Source of the DNA: an uncultured Planctomycetota bacterium
GTDB lineage: Bacteria; Planctomycetota; Brocadiia; CAIUPP01
DNA: 64,000 nucleotides
Reading direction: 5' to 3'
Assembly: GCA_903901045.1 (NCBI GenBank)
Contig: CAIUPP010000063.1
Span: 1 to 64,000 of the forward strand
Position numbers and translations under genes: made by a program. Shown piece after piece: positions 52,493 through 61,567 of this stretch (positions are counted from its first letter, which is position 1; every line of letters begins with the position of its first letter). The notes beneath the pieces were generated by a model that saw nothing but the letters and a program-made list of their open reading frames with translations, had not been told where the DNA came from and ran no database searches.

Positions 52493-53104
52493 TTACGGCA
52501 GTTCGCCGGCGAGGGTGGTGCCGGTCAAGGTCGCCTTTGTGCCTTTTCCGTATATCAATAACTTGATCGACTGGGCGTCGTCTTTGCCCGCCTTGAGCGT
52601 GAGAGCCTCCGCCTCGCGGCCGACGACGAAGAACTTCACGTCGTCCGGGCTTCGTGCGACGAGTCGATAGGTCTGCCATTCCTCAGTGTTCACCTTGAGC
52701 ACTGAGGCGGGATTGGCGGGATCATAAATCTCGCCGGGACGCCATCCGCACATCCACATGCCCGGCTTGCAGAGGTACTGCATCTCCGCGAATCCCTTGG
52801 GGACGAAGCTCCACTTCATCCGGAATTCGAAGGCCATCGGCATGGCGATCATGGCGCCGTAGGGGCCCGTCACCATGCCAAATGTCGCGTCCGTCTCGCC
52901 GGTCAGGACCAACCCGTCGGCAGTCATTTGGGCGCTGGAAACATAGGTGCTGGTGTACTGCTCCCAGATCGCGGATCTTTTTGCCGCCCCTTCCGTCGCG
53001 CCGTAGGTTTCTTTCACACGAACGCCGGCAGGCTCGGCGGCAATAGCGCAGGTCGCCACGGCGAGCAGAAACAGCGACATAACTCCAATTTTCGGCATAC
53101 GCAT
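52493..53104 (-). CDS. small secreted protein equal to the pectinesterase tail domain
   Basis: Starting at ATG 53104 (behind AAGGAG) this encodes about 203 residues with a signal peptide (SLFLLAVATCAIA). The mature part aligns along its length with the last ~165 residues of the downstream pectinesterase: RVKETYGATEGAAKRSAIWE, FGMVTGPYGAM, EEWQTYRLVARSPDDVKFFV and LLIYGKGTKATL. It is beta-rich and probably a jelly-roll-type glycan-binding or enzymatic domain. I do not recognise the family. A longer upstream frame overlaps the rhamnosidase and is not real. It lies 59 nt before the pectinesterase in one operon. Confidence 0.75.
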   Translation of the reverse strand: MRMPKIGVMSLFLLAVATCAIAAEPAGVRVKETYGATEGAAKRSAIWEQYTSTYVSSAQMTADGLVLTGETDATFGMVTGPYGAMIAMPMAFEFRMKWSFVPKGFAEMQYLCKPGMWMCGWRPGEIYDPANPASVLKVNTEEWQTYRLVARSPDDVKFFVVGREAEALTLKAGKDDAQSIKLLIYGKGTKATLTGTTLAGELP

Positions 53105-53220
53105 GACGCGTCTCCTTCTAACCTGGACAGTGGAAGCCCTTCCGATACATCCCTGCCTTCCCGTAAGAGGTGCGGAGTAGAGACCTCCGTCCCCGCGGGG
53201 GCGTTCGCTCCGAAAGCTGC

Positions 53221-55587
53221 TTAGCGCTCGTTCAGTACAAGGGAGTGTTTTCCCGGAGGCAGCCGACGCCCGTCGCGGAGCACCCCCGTGGTTTGCGCCG
53301 GAACGGTGATTTCGACGTTCAGCGATTCCGCGTCGCGCCGCGACCATTGGACTGCGATCGGACCCTGCGGGGTTGGCGCCTGGCCACTGCACCGCTTGAG
53401 ACCCAGCGCCTGAGGTTCGAATGAGAACTCGGCGAAACCGGGGCGGAGCGGACGGATGCCGAGCAGCACGGTCTGCATGAAATACAGGGGCGCACAGGAG
53501 AATCCGTGGCAGAGGCTTCCGGCGCCGCCGAATCCGTCCCGGCCGCCGCGTACTTCCCAGACGGTGAGCGAGTTCTCGCGCACCATCTGTCCCCACAAGT
53601 CGCGAATGCACACCAGGGCCTCCTTTGCCTTCCCGCCGCGCGCCAGGGCGTTCAGCACGAAGTACTGATAGTAGTACTCCGCCTTCACCAGGGACGGATC
53701 GAGCAGCGCGTCGAGCGAGGCAGCTCGGTGAGGTTCATCGAGGAGATCAAAGTGCAGTCCGACGGCATGGGGGTGCTGGCTGAAACTGCGCGCGCCTAGC
53801 GGCGGCTTCGTGCAGTCGTAGAACTTCCCCTGGTCGGCAAGCCAGAACTTGCGGGCGATGGCGCTGGAAAGGTCGCCCGCCCTGCGCGCCAGCGCCGCGG
53901 CGCGCTCCGCGCTTCCGGCCGATTGGTGCATCCACGCCGCGCGCTTGCAGGCGGCGGCAATGAGCATGTTCAAAACGGAGGCGGTTCCGCCCAGAGCGGC
54001 CGTGTCGGCGTTATAGCCCCAGTCGATGAAGTTGGTGTACTCCTTGTGATTCGGGATGAGTCCCTCGGCGTCGCGCCATGCCTCGTACGTGTCGAGACCG
54101 AGGTCCACGGCGGGGAGCAACTCCTCCACCAGCGCGCGATCTCCGGTATAGAGGTAGTAATCGCTCAGCGCGATCGTCCAGAGCGCGGAAATGCTGGTGT
54201 ACACGACGTGCGGATTGTTGTGATCCGAGGGGTAGACCGCCGGCATCATCCCGTCCCGCACCTGTCCGTCCGCGCCGAGCCGGAGCGAGCGCGTTGCCAG
54301 CGCCCGGTCCGAAGTCAGCGACAGGTAGAACGGCGTCTCAGCCACGATGTCGCAGAGCCAGAACGCCTGTTCCCGCCAGGGGCAGTCGATGAATGTATCG
54401 GTGGCGCAGGCGGTCAGGGTGGTCGCGCACATTTGCCAGAGTTGGTTCAGGAAGGGGTCGTCGCACTCGAACGCGGCCTGAACCGGCGTCGGATAGACGC
54501 GGTGGACTGCCTTCAGCGAGTGGATCGTGACGGGTTCCTGGAAGTTCCTCAGCACCAGTTGCAGCAGGCGGAAGCCCCTGTCCTGGAGGCGGTGCTCGAT
54601 GCGTTGGCGTCCCGCGCGCAGAATGTACCGGTCCGCAAATCGATAGGAGTACCGCCGGGTGTTCACGCGACCGTCCTGCAGCGACTCGGAATAACCGATA
54701 TCCAGAATGGTCCCCGCGGGAGCTTCCAAGTCGATCAGGACGCTGCCGATCAACTCGCGCTCGAAATCGACGATGCAGTATCCTCCGCGACCGGTCCTGG
54801 ACGGGATCACTTTCAGCGATCCCTCCTTGGACTGAAAACTCGGCAGGCCGGCTTTGAAGTGCAACTCCGACTGCATGAGGTCCGCAAAGTTCGTGTCCTT
54901 CTCAACGTCCCCCTCCGCCCAGGGCACGCCGCCCGCGGCGATCATGCGCTGGAATGAGTGCTCCCCGGAGGTCAGGGCAGGAATGTCTCTCGGCACAAGG
55001 GCGCGCCCTCCGAGATCATTGGCCCCGCCCAGTTCTTCGGCCTCCGCCCATCCCTCGCCGGAATCGGTGAAGAGTTGCCAACCGACGATCTCCTTGCGCA
55101 TGTCGCGCAGTTCCGAGAACCCGGTCTGCTCCGTATAGAGCGGCGAGTCGGAGCGCCGCGACGGGTCGGGACGCACTTGCCACGACGCATCCGTTTGCGC
55201 GATGCCATCGAGCTGCACCCAGAGCGCGGGGGTCACCGGCGCGGCGAGGTACGTGGCGATGACGGAGCAATGCACCTCGGCGGCGAGGACATTCGAACCC
55301 GCGCGAAGCAGCTTCGCCACGTCGATGCAATCATAGAAATAGCGCTTGTGGCTGTGCTTGACGGGTCCCACGCCGACCAACTGGCCGTTCAGGTACAGCG
55401 TATAGCGCGAATCGGCGCAAGCCCTCAGAAGGGCCTCCGCGGGTATTCGCTCAAGAGCGAACTTCTTTCGCGCTAGAAAAGTGTAGTTCGGCTTCTTCTC
55501 TCCGCGCGGCGCAATCCAGCGCGCGCGCAGCGGCTGCGCGCTTTCGCCTTCCGGCCGCCACGATCTTTGTGAAGAATTGGAAGTCAT
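53221..55587 (-). CDS. alpha-L-rhamnosidase, GH78
   Basis: This protein of about 788 residues has the layered beta-domains and (alpha/alpha)6 barrel of GH78. The catalytic block DTFIDCPWREQAFWLCD (near 400) matches the family's D-x-P-x-R-x-E motif with the expected acidic residue. VYTSISALWTIALSDYYLYT and the tail GSLCHGFSCAPLYFMQTVLL follow, then a C-terminal beta-domain (PGKHSLVLNER). GH78 enzymes release L-rhamnose with inversion. No signal peptide is evident from ATG 55587, so it probably works inside. It is transcribed after the pilin-like gene and before the pectinesterase pair, so it belongs to one pectin-type operon. Confidence 0.88.
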   Translation of the reverse strand: MTSNSSQRSWRPEGESAQPLRARWIAPRGEKKPNYTFLARKKFALERIPAEALLRACADSRYTLYLNGQLVGVGPVKHSHKRYFYDCIDVAKLLRAGSNVLAAEVHCSVIATYLAAPVTPALWVQLDGIAQTDASWQVRPDPSRRSDSPLYTEQTGFSELRDMRKEIVGWQLFTDSGEGWAEAEELGGANDLGGRALVPRDIPALTSGEHSFQRMIAAGGVPWAEGDVEKDTNFADLMQSELHFKAGLPSFQSKEGSLKVIPSRTGRGGYCIVDFERELIGSVLIDLEAPAGTILDIGYSESLQDGRVNTRRYSYRFADRYILRAGRQRIEHRLQDRGFRLLQLVLRNFQEPVTIHSLKAVHRVYPTPVQAAFECDDPFLNQLWQMCATTLTACATDTFIDCPWREQAFWLCDIVAETPFYLSLTSDRALATRSLRLGADGQVRDGMMPAVYPSDHNNPHVVYTSISALWTIALSDYYLYTGDRALVEELLPAVDLGLDTYEAWRDAEGLIPNHKEYTNFIDWGYNADTAALGGTASVLNMLIAAACKRAAWMHQSAGSAERAAALARRAGDLSSAIARKFWLADQGKFYDCTKPPLGARSFSQHPHAVGLHFDLLDEPHRAASLDALLDPSLVKAEYYYQYFVLNALARGGKAKEALVCIRDLWGQMVRENSLTVWEVRGGRDGFGGAGSLCHGFSCAPLYFMQTVLLGIRPLRPGFAEFSFEPQALGLKRCSGQAPTPQGPIAVQWSRRDAESLNVEITVPAQTTGVLRDGRRLPPGKHSLVLNER

Positions 55588-55643
55588 GGTGCGCCTTGTA
55601 TCACAAATTGCGCCGATGCAAAATCTGAGAACCCTCAAAGTGA

Positions 55644-55674
55644 GACCGGCCCGCCGATCGGAGGCGGGCCGGTC
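55644..55674 (-). terminator. strong hairpin after the pilin-like gene
   Basis: GACCGGCCCGCC (55644-55655) and GGCGGGCCGGTC (55663-55674) pair perfectly over 12 bp with a 7-nt loop. It lies just past the 3' end of the leftward pilin-like gene. The sequence after it on the minus strand is only moderately T-rich, so it may stabilise the 3' end or attenuate rather than fully terminate. It parallels the hairpin after the pilin-like gene at 14128. Confidence 0.55.
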
Positions 55675-55708
55675 AAGAGCTTCACGCAATGCAACGTCTG
55701 GCGCGCGA

Positions 55709-57058
55709 CTACCACACTATGTTCTCTTGGCTTCCATAGCCCGGTCCAGCCGGCGGCGTGGCGGAAGAAGTGCCATAGCCGGCGGGCATCGTGTCTATGC
55801 CGGCCGCCAGATCGAACTGATGGGGTATGAGCATGCCCTGCGAGCAGCCGGCGTCCGTGACGGTATCATAAATGGCGTAGGCGACTCGCGTCGATCCGGC
55901 GTACCTGGGCCCATAGACGTCCGCGGGCGTCTCGTTCGGTTTTCGCTGCCACATGATCCGCTGTTGCGGGTCGCCGTACCACTTGGCGCTCCAGTCTCCG
56001 TAGAGCACGTTATAGCCGTCCCGGTGGCCGTAATAGCCGTCGCCGGGGATGGCCGTTCGCTGTGCGGTCGTCGTGCCCTGTCCGTAGTCAGAGGCGCCGA
56101 AGCGGTCGCTGGAGATCATGCGCCCGGCGAGGATCTTCTGAGTCTTGAACGGCGCGCAGTTGGCTTTGGTCATGACGCTGGGTTTGGTGTAGGGGACATA
56201 AAACGGTTGCGTCACCAACGCCATGATCGGCGCCGTGTTTTGCCTGCAGGTCACCGCCACCGGTTGGTTGCGGTACGCGTAGCTGCAGCCGATGGCCACG
56301 GCATCATGGCCGCACTTCAACTTGTCCGCCGTCGCGTCGCCGGGGTTCTCCCAGCCGTTCCAGTTGTAGTAAACAGTCCAAGCGGCCACAGATGGCGTGT
56401 TGCCTGTGCCGGGTGTGCCATAATTTCCCGCGATGAGCGCGAGTCCATCACGACCGCCCAGCGCCCGGAGAGCCTGAGTGGTGGTGTTGAGGATGCCGGC
56501 GCAGTAGTTCGTGGAGGGCCGGCTGTTGGCGAGACCGGCAGCCATGATTGTGGCATCAAGTTCCGGCGTCGTGGGACAGTACAGCCCGGCGATGTCTCCG
56601 AGATAGCCGGCGGTGGCGAGCATTCCCAGGCCGACAGGCGCGGTGTGCAGCGAGCCTGCTCCCCAGTTGCCAGCGGTGCTGGTTGCCTGGGCGGCAGCGA
56701 TGACACCGTACGCGCTAAACATATGCGAGCTGTTGGACCCGTAGGCATAGTAGGGCTCGGGCGTGTAGAGCGTGACGGTCTGCTGAGCTCCCTTGATGTT
56801 TGTGGTGTAGGTTGCGAACCCCGGCGCTGCGCCATCCGCCGGCCAGGTGGGGAAGTAGCTGGCGTAGTCGCTGCAATACGACTCAAGTGCCTTGGCCTGC
56901 TGGTTGAGATTGTTCAGGCAGGCGGTCCGCCGGGCCTTCTCGCGCGCCGCCGCCAAGGCGGGCAGGAGCATCCCGGCGAGGATGGCGATAATGGCTATGA
57001 CGACCAGAAGTTCGATCAACGTAAACGCGCTCCACAGTCGCTTAAACATCCTTTTCAT
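55709..57058 (-). CDS. prepilin-like protein with H-X9-DW signature
   Basis: This 449-residue protein starts [20 protein letters not shown] with the prepilin cleavage/methylation signature, then [20 protein letters not shown]. It ends with the [19 protein letters not shown] block seen in the copies at 14128 and 32371. The central domain is different again. AGGAGGAAGACCG precedes the ATG. It lies 73 nt after the GntR/LacI regulator and upstream of the GH78 gene on the same strand. As with the other copies, a surface or secretion role in glycan use is inference. Confidence 0.85.
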   Translation of the reverse strand: MKRMFKRLWSAFTLIELLVVIAIIAILAGMLLPALAAAREKARRTACLNNLNQQAKALESYCSDYASYFPTWPADGAAPGFATYTTNIKGAQQTVTLYTPEPYYAYGSNSSHMFSAYGVIAAAQATSTAGNWGAGSLHTAPVGLGMLATAGYLGDIAGLYCPTTPELDATIMAAGLANSRPSTNYCAGILNTTTQALRALGGRDGLALIAGNYGTPGTGNTPSVAAWTVYYNWNGWENPGDATADKLKCGHDAVAIGCSYAYRNQPVAVTCRQNTAPIMALVTQPFYVPYTKPSVMTKANCAPFKTQKILAGRMISSDRFGASDYGQGTTTAQRTAIPGDGYYGHRDGYNVLYGDWSAKWYGDPQQRIMWQRKPNETPADVYGPRYAGSTRVAYAIYDTVTDAGCSQGMLIPHQFDLAAGIDTMPAGYGTSSATPPAGPGYGSQENIVW

Positions 57059-57131
57059 CGGTCTTCCTCCTGTCCAATGGAACTACGCCACACGGGACAC
57101 GCATGCGGACGGCTTGTCGGCAATTTTCCTC

Positions 57132-58232
57132 CTAACGAACCGAGACGGAAATGAGCGAGCCTCGCTCAACCCATGCACCGGGGATGGCGATGTCTCTCGC
57201 GGGCCGACGCTTATCGCGGCAGCGCTCAACGACTTCCTCCACGGCAGTCCTGCCGATACATGATGGCTCAAATCGGAAGGTCGTGAGCGGGGGAACAACC
57301 TGCTGCGCCAGAGGAAGATCCAGTGTCCCGACAATAGAGATGTGGTCGGGTATGCGCTGGCCACTTGCGGAGAGATTCATGCAAGTCATGTTCGCCAGAA
57401 GGTCGTCTGTGCAGTAAATGGCCGTCGGGACGGGGACGGAACACACGATCTGCTTGATGAATTCCTTGAGGCCATCGTCCGGGATCTCATCATAATACAT
57501 GCCTACGCGTTTGGCGGGGATGGCCAAATTCGCCTCATACATTGCGGCGAGAAAAGCATCCGCCGCCTGGTGGCTGTTCCAGGTATCGCGGCATATGCAA
57601 CTGACCACGCGGTGGCCGTGCGCGACGATCTGCCGCGCGGTCTCGCGCGCGGCCTGCGCATTGTCGCGATAAACCGAACTCACGCCGTCGACCGGGCACT
57701 TGCGATCGATCACCGCCACCGGTCGGCCGGTAGCCGCCATTTGCGCGACCACATCGTCGGGCACCCAATCGTCCACAACGAAGCCATGTGCGGAATGTTC
57801 CACGAACTGCCGTACGACATCCGCCGCTATCTCTCTCCCCTCAAACGAAGGAGTGAAGAGAACCGTCTTATGGCTGCCATCCGTCAGCGCCTTCTGGATG
57901 CCATGGAACATGCCCAGTCCGTAATTGTCCCCCTGCGTCCATGCGGGTACCGCTCGGAAGATGACGCCCAGTTCCATTGAAGCAGGCACCTGAAAGGGTC
58001 CCGATCCTACTACGGTCCCCACACGAGGGTGCCGATGCACCAAGCCTTCGACTTCAAGTGTGGAGAATGCCGCATGAATGGGACCATAGCTAATGCCCAA
58101 TTCCTGAGCCATGGTTCGGATCGATGGCAGTCTTTCGCCGGAATGAATTCTTCCCGACAGAATCAGTGCCCGGTAGTGCTCCGCTACCTGCGATGCTACA
58201 CTGCTAGCGCCGGTCTTTAGAACGAGAGGCAT
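57132..58232 (-). CDS. GntR/LacI hybrid transcriptional regulator
   Basis: This 366-residue regulator has a GntR winged helix (~15-80; RALILSGRIHSGERLPSIRT, AQELGISYGPIHAAFSTLEV) and a LacI-like sensor domain (HGFVVDDWVPDDVVAQMAA; PTAIYCTDDLLANMTCM). It heads the minus operon with the pilin-like gene, GH78, the jelly-roll-like protein and the pectinesterase. It diverges from a GH123-like protein across only 90 nt. It therefore probably controls both directions in response to a pectin-derived sugar. AGGAT lies just before the ATG. The ligand is unknown. Confidence 0.92.
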   Translation of the reverse strand: MPLVLKTGASSVASQVAEHYRALILSGRIHSGERLPSIRTMAQELGISYGPIHAAFSTLEVEGLVHRHPRVGTVVGSGPFQVPASMELGVIFRAVPAWTQGDNYGLGMFHGIQKALTDGSHKTVLFTPSFEGREIAADVVRQFVEHSAHGFVVDDWVPDDVVAQMAATGRPVAVIDRKCPVDGVSSVYRDNAQAARETARQIVAHGHRVVSCICRDTWNSHQAADAFLAAMYEANLAIPAKRVGMYYDEIPDDGLKEFIKQIVCSVPVPTAIYCTDDLLANMTCMNLSASGQRIPDHISIVGTLDLPLAQQVVPPLTTFRFEPSCIGRTAVEEVVERCRDKRRPARDIAIPGAWVERGSLISVSVR

Positions 58233-58252
58233 CTGTTATCCTGAACAAGGCC

Positions 58253-58301
58253 TTGACTCAACGGCTGCTATTATGCTATATGCATCCCATCGGTTTGTCA
58301 A
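58253..58301. promoter_or_regulatory. overlapping divergent promoters with a small dyad
   Basis: Rightward, TTGACT (58253-58258) is followed after 18 nt by TATATG (58277-58282). Leftward, TTGACA (58301-58296) is followed after 17 nt by TAGCAT. ATGC-TATAT-GCAT (58273-58285) is a perfect short dyad located where the two promoters overlap. A regulator bound there would control both directions at once. Confidence 0.5.
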
Positions 58302-58322
58302 GTCAAAAATGAGGAGATTCCT

Positions 58323-61300
58323 GTGGGCCGGATTTCATTGACTTGGTTGGCGGTCATTGTCACGGGGTTGCTCATAGTGCGAACTTCTGAGGCGGCAGAG
58401 TTGCCGCCCTACTTCGGGGCCGTGGTCCTCCCGGCGCAACGGCTGCCGTGGACCGCAGAGGCGTCGGCGGACTTCGGCGCGCTTCTGGGTCGATTGGGAG
58501 AACAGACGGCCCTGGATCCCGCTTCGGTGCGCGTTGTGGATGCCGCCGGCACGGTGCTCCCGACGAGGTTCGAGCCGGACAAAGGCGCCACCGATCGTGG
58601 CATTGTGCGCTGGAACGTGCCGGCCGCGGCGGTCGAGCAGAAGGTCGATTTCAAGATCTGTTTCGCACCGAAGTCCAGCCAGAAGTGGCAGGCCGTTCAA
58701 CCTGAGGTGGTGGGACCGGCCAACCTTCTGCCGAATGGGGACTTCGAGACGCCCGACGAAACGGGCAAGCTCCCGAAGTACTGGACCAGAATAACGCAGA
58801 ACGCCGAACTCGTGAAAGACGCCAAGCGCGCGCACTCCGGCGAGCATTGCATGAAACTCATTCCGTTCATTCGCGAAGGGCAAACGGCCTCCGAGGCGAA
58901 CATCCAGACCCCCGGCGTTCCCGGGATAGTCGTTGAAGGCGGCAAGAACTACAGTTGCCGGTTCTGGACGAAAGCGGAGGGCGCGGCCAAGGGGTTGGTC
59001 TGCGCTGCGGCGGTATATTTCTATGACGCGGAGAAGCAATACATTCTCCACGACGGCATCGGCGCGACGTTCGATGGCGAATATGACTGGCTGGAGACCT
59101 CGAAGACATTCCAGTCGCCCCCCAAGGCGCGCTATGCCATGTTCTATCCGATGTTCTACTCCACCAGGGGGGCGCTCTACCTCGACGATTTCTCGATCTC
59201 CCTGGCGCAAGCGCCGCAACTCGATTCCGCGCAGAACGCCGATGGGAGCAAGAAGGCGTCTCTCGGCATGGCGGCGGCGGGGGTGAAGCGCTTCGACTTC
59301 GGCCCGGAGAACGCCGCGGTCTGGCCGAACTTTGTGGCCGTGACGCCGAAGATGGCCTACGCAAAGGAGCAGGGATTCGGATGGGTCGGCGACACGCGGC
59401 CCATGGATGGCCTGCGCGACCTGCCCGACACTCTGGCGCGGACGTTCGTCTTTCCGGTCAACCCGTGCCGCTTCGCTGTCGACCTGCCCGATGGCGACTA
59501 CAAGGCGTGGTTCCTCATCGGCGACAACGGCCTCGGCGAGACGATCATCCCGACGAACGTCAACGAGTCGATCAAGCTCGGCGGCGTCGAACTCTTCGGC
59601 TACCATCCCGACGCGAAGAGCTGGTACGAGACGGTGGTCTTCCGCAACCTGAACGACTGGTGGACGCCGGGAATCGACGTCTACGAGCGCTTCATCGCAC
59701 CGCAGTACTCGGAGAGGACATTCGATCTGAAGGTGACGGGCGGACAGGCGGCGATTGAGTTGCAGGGCCTGCCGGTTGGCGCGCTGGTGGTCTACCCCGC
59801 GGCGCTGGACGCGGCCATGCGCGATGAATTAGCCCGCCTGCGGGCGGACCGCAAGCGAAGCGTTCCGGTGCGCTACAATCCGAGCGCACCGGAGGCGGCG
59901 ACGGCCCTCAGCCCGGCGGAACAGGGACGCGGCTACGCTCTCTTTGCGCGCGACGCCGCCAGGGAAGTTTTCCCTGCCAGCGCCCCGCAGGAAGGAGAAC
60001 TCGTAACGAAGCTTTCGACCTTCGCCGCGCCCGGCGAGTTGAAGGGAGTCTCCTTTGCGCTCTACCCGCTGCGCGACCTGGGGGAGGTCTCCGTCACCGT
60101 CTCGGACCTCAAGGGCCCCGGGGGACTCCTCCCGGCGCAGGCCGTCGAGGTCGGCGTTGTGCGCTACGTCGAGTCGCTCCTCGACAGCAAGGAATACCGC
60201 TACACCGTCGTTCCAGGCCCCATCCAGCCGCGCAATCCCATGCCGGTTCCGAAAGGAATGACCGTGCGCTGGTGGCTGACGTTGCGCACGCCGGCGGAGG
60301 TGAAGCCGGGCGACTACAGCGGCAAGATCACCATCGCCCCATCGAAGGCCGCAAAAGCGGAACTTGACCTGACCGTCAAGATTCTTCCGATCCCCCTCGA
60401 CTCTGTGCCGATCACCGCCGGGCTGTACCACTTCGACCGCACCTACTGGTACATCTACTGGTGGCGGGGATGCTTTGGGGCCGACGCCTGGCTGCGCGAG
60501 GCCACGATCCAGCACGAGAAGGAGGATTTCCGGCTGCTCAAGGAATTCGGGATGAATTCGCTTTCATTCTGCGAGGACAACCGCGGCATGGCATGGAACG
60601 GCCAGGGGTGGGTCTTTCCGAAGGAGGATCGTTTCACCCTCTGGATGGACCTCTACAAGGAAGCGGGGATGGGACCCATGCCGTGGTATGGCTTCGCGGG
60701 TCTGGGCATCCCGTATCTGTCCGAGGGGCTGTACACGTCCGGAAGAAAGCTCGAGATGTTCTCGCCGGAGTGGGAGAAGGCCTACAGGAGCATGATCGAC
60801 TGGGTGCAGAAGACGCGGGCCGAGCGCGGCTGGCCGGAGGTGATCTTCTACCTCTCCGACGAGCTTTCCAATGAAGGCGAAAAGGGCGCGGAGATGGGTC
60901 GCAAGCTTGTCCAACTCACCAAGGACATCCCCGGCATCCGCACGGTGGCCTCCATGAACGGTCCCTTTGAGAAGGTATTGCTCCCCGGCCTGAAGATCGC
61001 CATGCCCAACCATGCCTTTCCGATCAACGAGGAGACGATAGCCCAGGTGCGCAGGAATGGCGATGAACTTTTCGTATATAACTGCGGCAACAGCCGCGTG
61101 ATGTGGGGGCTCTATCTCTGGCGCATCGGAGCCAAAGGGCGCTTCCAGTGGTATGATCGCTACGCCTACGGCGAACCATGGAACGCTTTCGACGGGAACA
61201 ACGACTACAGCGTCACGTGGGTCACGCCGGGCAAACCGCTGCCGAGCGTCGATCTGTGGTGGATACATGAGGGACTGACGGACCTGCGCTATCTCGCGGC

Positions 61301-61556
61301 GCTGGAAAAGGCCATCGCCGTGGCGAAGCGGTCCGGCAAGCCGGCGGCCGCGCAGGCGGCGGAGGCCGGCCAAAAGGCGCTGGACGCCCTGCGCGACCTC
61401 GTGCCCGAAGAGGCGCGCCTCCTCACCGGGGCCATGGACCCGCGCGAAGCGGGCAAGCCTGCCGTCGGCAAACTGGCCGATAGCGCATTCCTCGATCAAC
61501 AGCGGGAGAGCATCGCCAACTGCATCGTGGCGATTCAGGCGGCACTTGGACAATAG
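58323..61556 (+). CDS. secreted GH123/DUF4091-like putative glycosidase
   Basis: This 1077-residue protein has a signal peptide ending EAAEL near residue 25. A CBM4/9-like segment (~128-300, NLLPNGDFETPDETGKLP), another beta-domain (~310-480) and a DUF4091/GH123-type C-terminal catalytic region (~650-1010) follow. Marks of the latter are LRTPAEVKPGDYSGKITI, LSDELSNEGEKGAEMGR and the WWIHEGLTDLRYLAALEKA end. In GH123 the acid is a Glu after an Asp in a barrel strand; DELSNE is a candidate. GH123 enzymes act on N-acetylgalactosaminides, but this relative may act elsewhere. The start is GTG 58323 behind GAGGAG. It is divergent from the GntR regulator. Confidence 0.6.
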   Translation: MGRISLTWLAVIVTGLLIVRTSEAAELPPYFGAVVLPAQRLPWTAEASADFGALLGRLGEQTALDPASVRVVDAAGTVLPTRFEPDKGATDRGIVRWNVPAAAVEQKVDFKICFAPKSSQKWQAVQPEVVGPANLLPNGDFETPDETGKLPKYWTRITQNAELVKDAKRAHSGEHCMKLIPFIREGQTASEANIQTPGVPGIVVEGGKNYSCRFWTKAEGAAKGLVCAAAVYFYDAEKQYILHDGIGATFDGEYDWLETSKTFQSPPKARYAMFYPMFYSTRGALYLDDFSISLAQAPQLDSAQNADGSKKASLGMAAAGVKRFDFGPENAAVWPNFVAVTPKMAYAKEQGFGWVGDTRPMDGLRDLPDTLARTFVFPVNPCRFAVDLPDGDYKAWFLIGDNGLGETIIPTNVNESIKLGGVELFGYHPDAKSWYETVVFRNLNDWWTPGIDVYERFIAPQYSERTFDLKVTGGQAAIELQGLPVGALVVYPAALDAAMRDELARLRADRKRSVPVRYNPSAPEAATALSPAEQGRGYALFARDAAREVFPASAPQEGELVTKLSTFAAPGELKGVSFALYPLRDLGEVSVTVSDLKGPGGLLPAQAVEVGVVRYVESLLDSKEYRYTVVPGPIQPRNPMPVPKGMTVRWWLTLRTPAEVKPGDYSGKITIAPSKAAKAELDLTVKILPIPLDSVPITAGLYHFDRTYWYIYWWRGCFGADAWLREATIQHEKEDFRLLKEFGMNSLSFCEDNRGMAWNGQGWVFPKEDRFTLWMDLYKEAGMGPMPWYGFAGLGIPYLSEGLYTSGRKLEMFSPEWEKAYRSMIDWVQKTRAERGWPEVIFYLSDELSNEGEKGAEMGRKLVQLTKDIPGIRTVASMNGPFEKVLLPGLKIAMPNHAFPINEETIAQVRRNGDELFVYNCGNSRVMWGLYLWRIGAKGRFQWYDRYAYGEPWNAFDGNNDYSVTWVTPGKPLPSVDLWWIHEGLTDLRYLAALEKAIAVAKRSGKPAAAQAAEAGQKALDALRDLVPEEARLLTGAMDPREAGKPAVGKLADSAFLDQQRESIANCIVAIQAALGQ

Positions 61557-61567
61557 AGGAGAGGACT

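Noticed and set aside
53105-53611. N-terminal extension of the small jelly-roll-like protein
   Set aside because: The extension overlaps the rhamnosidase, is rich in Arg/Pro, and an ideal AAGGAG plus signal peptide supports the start at 53104.
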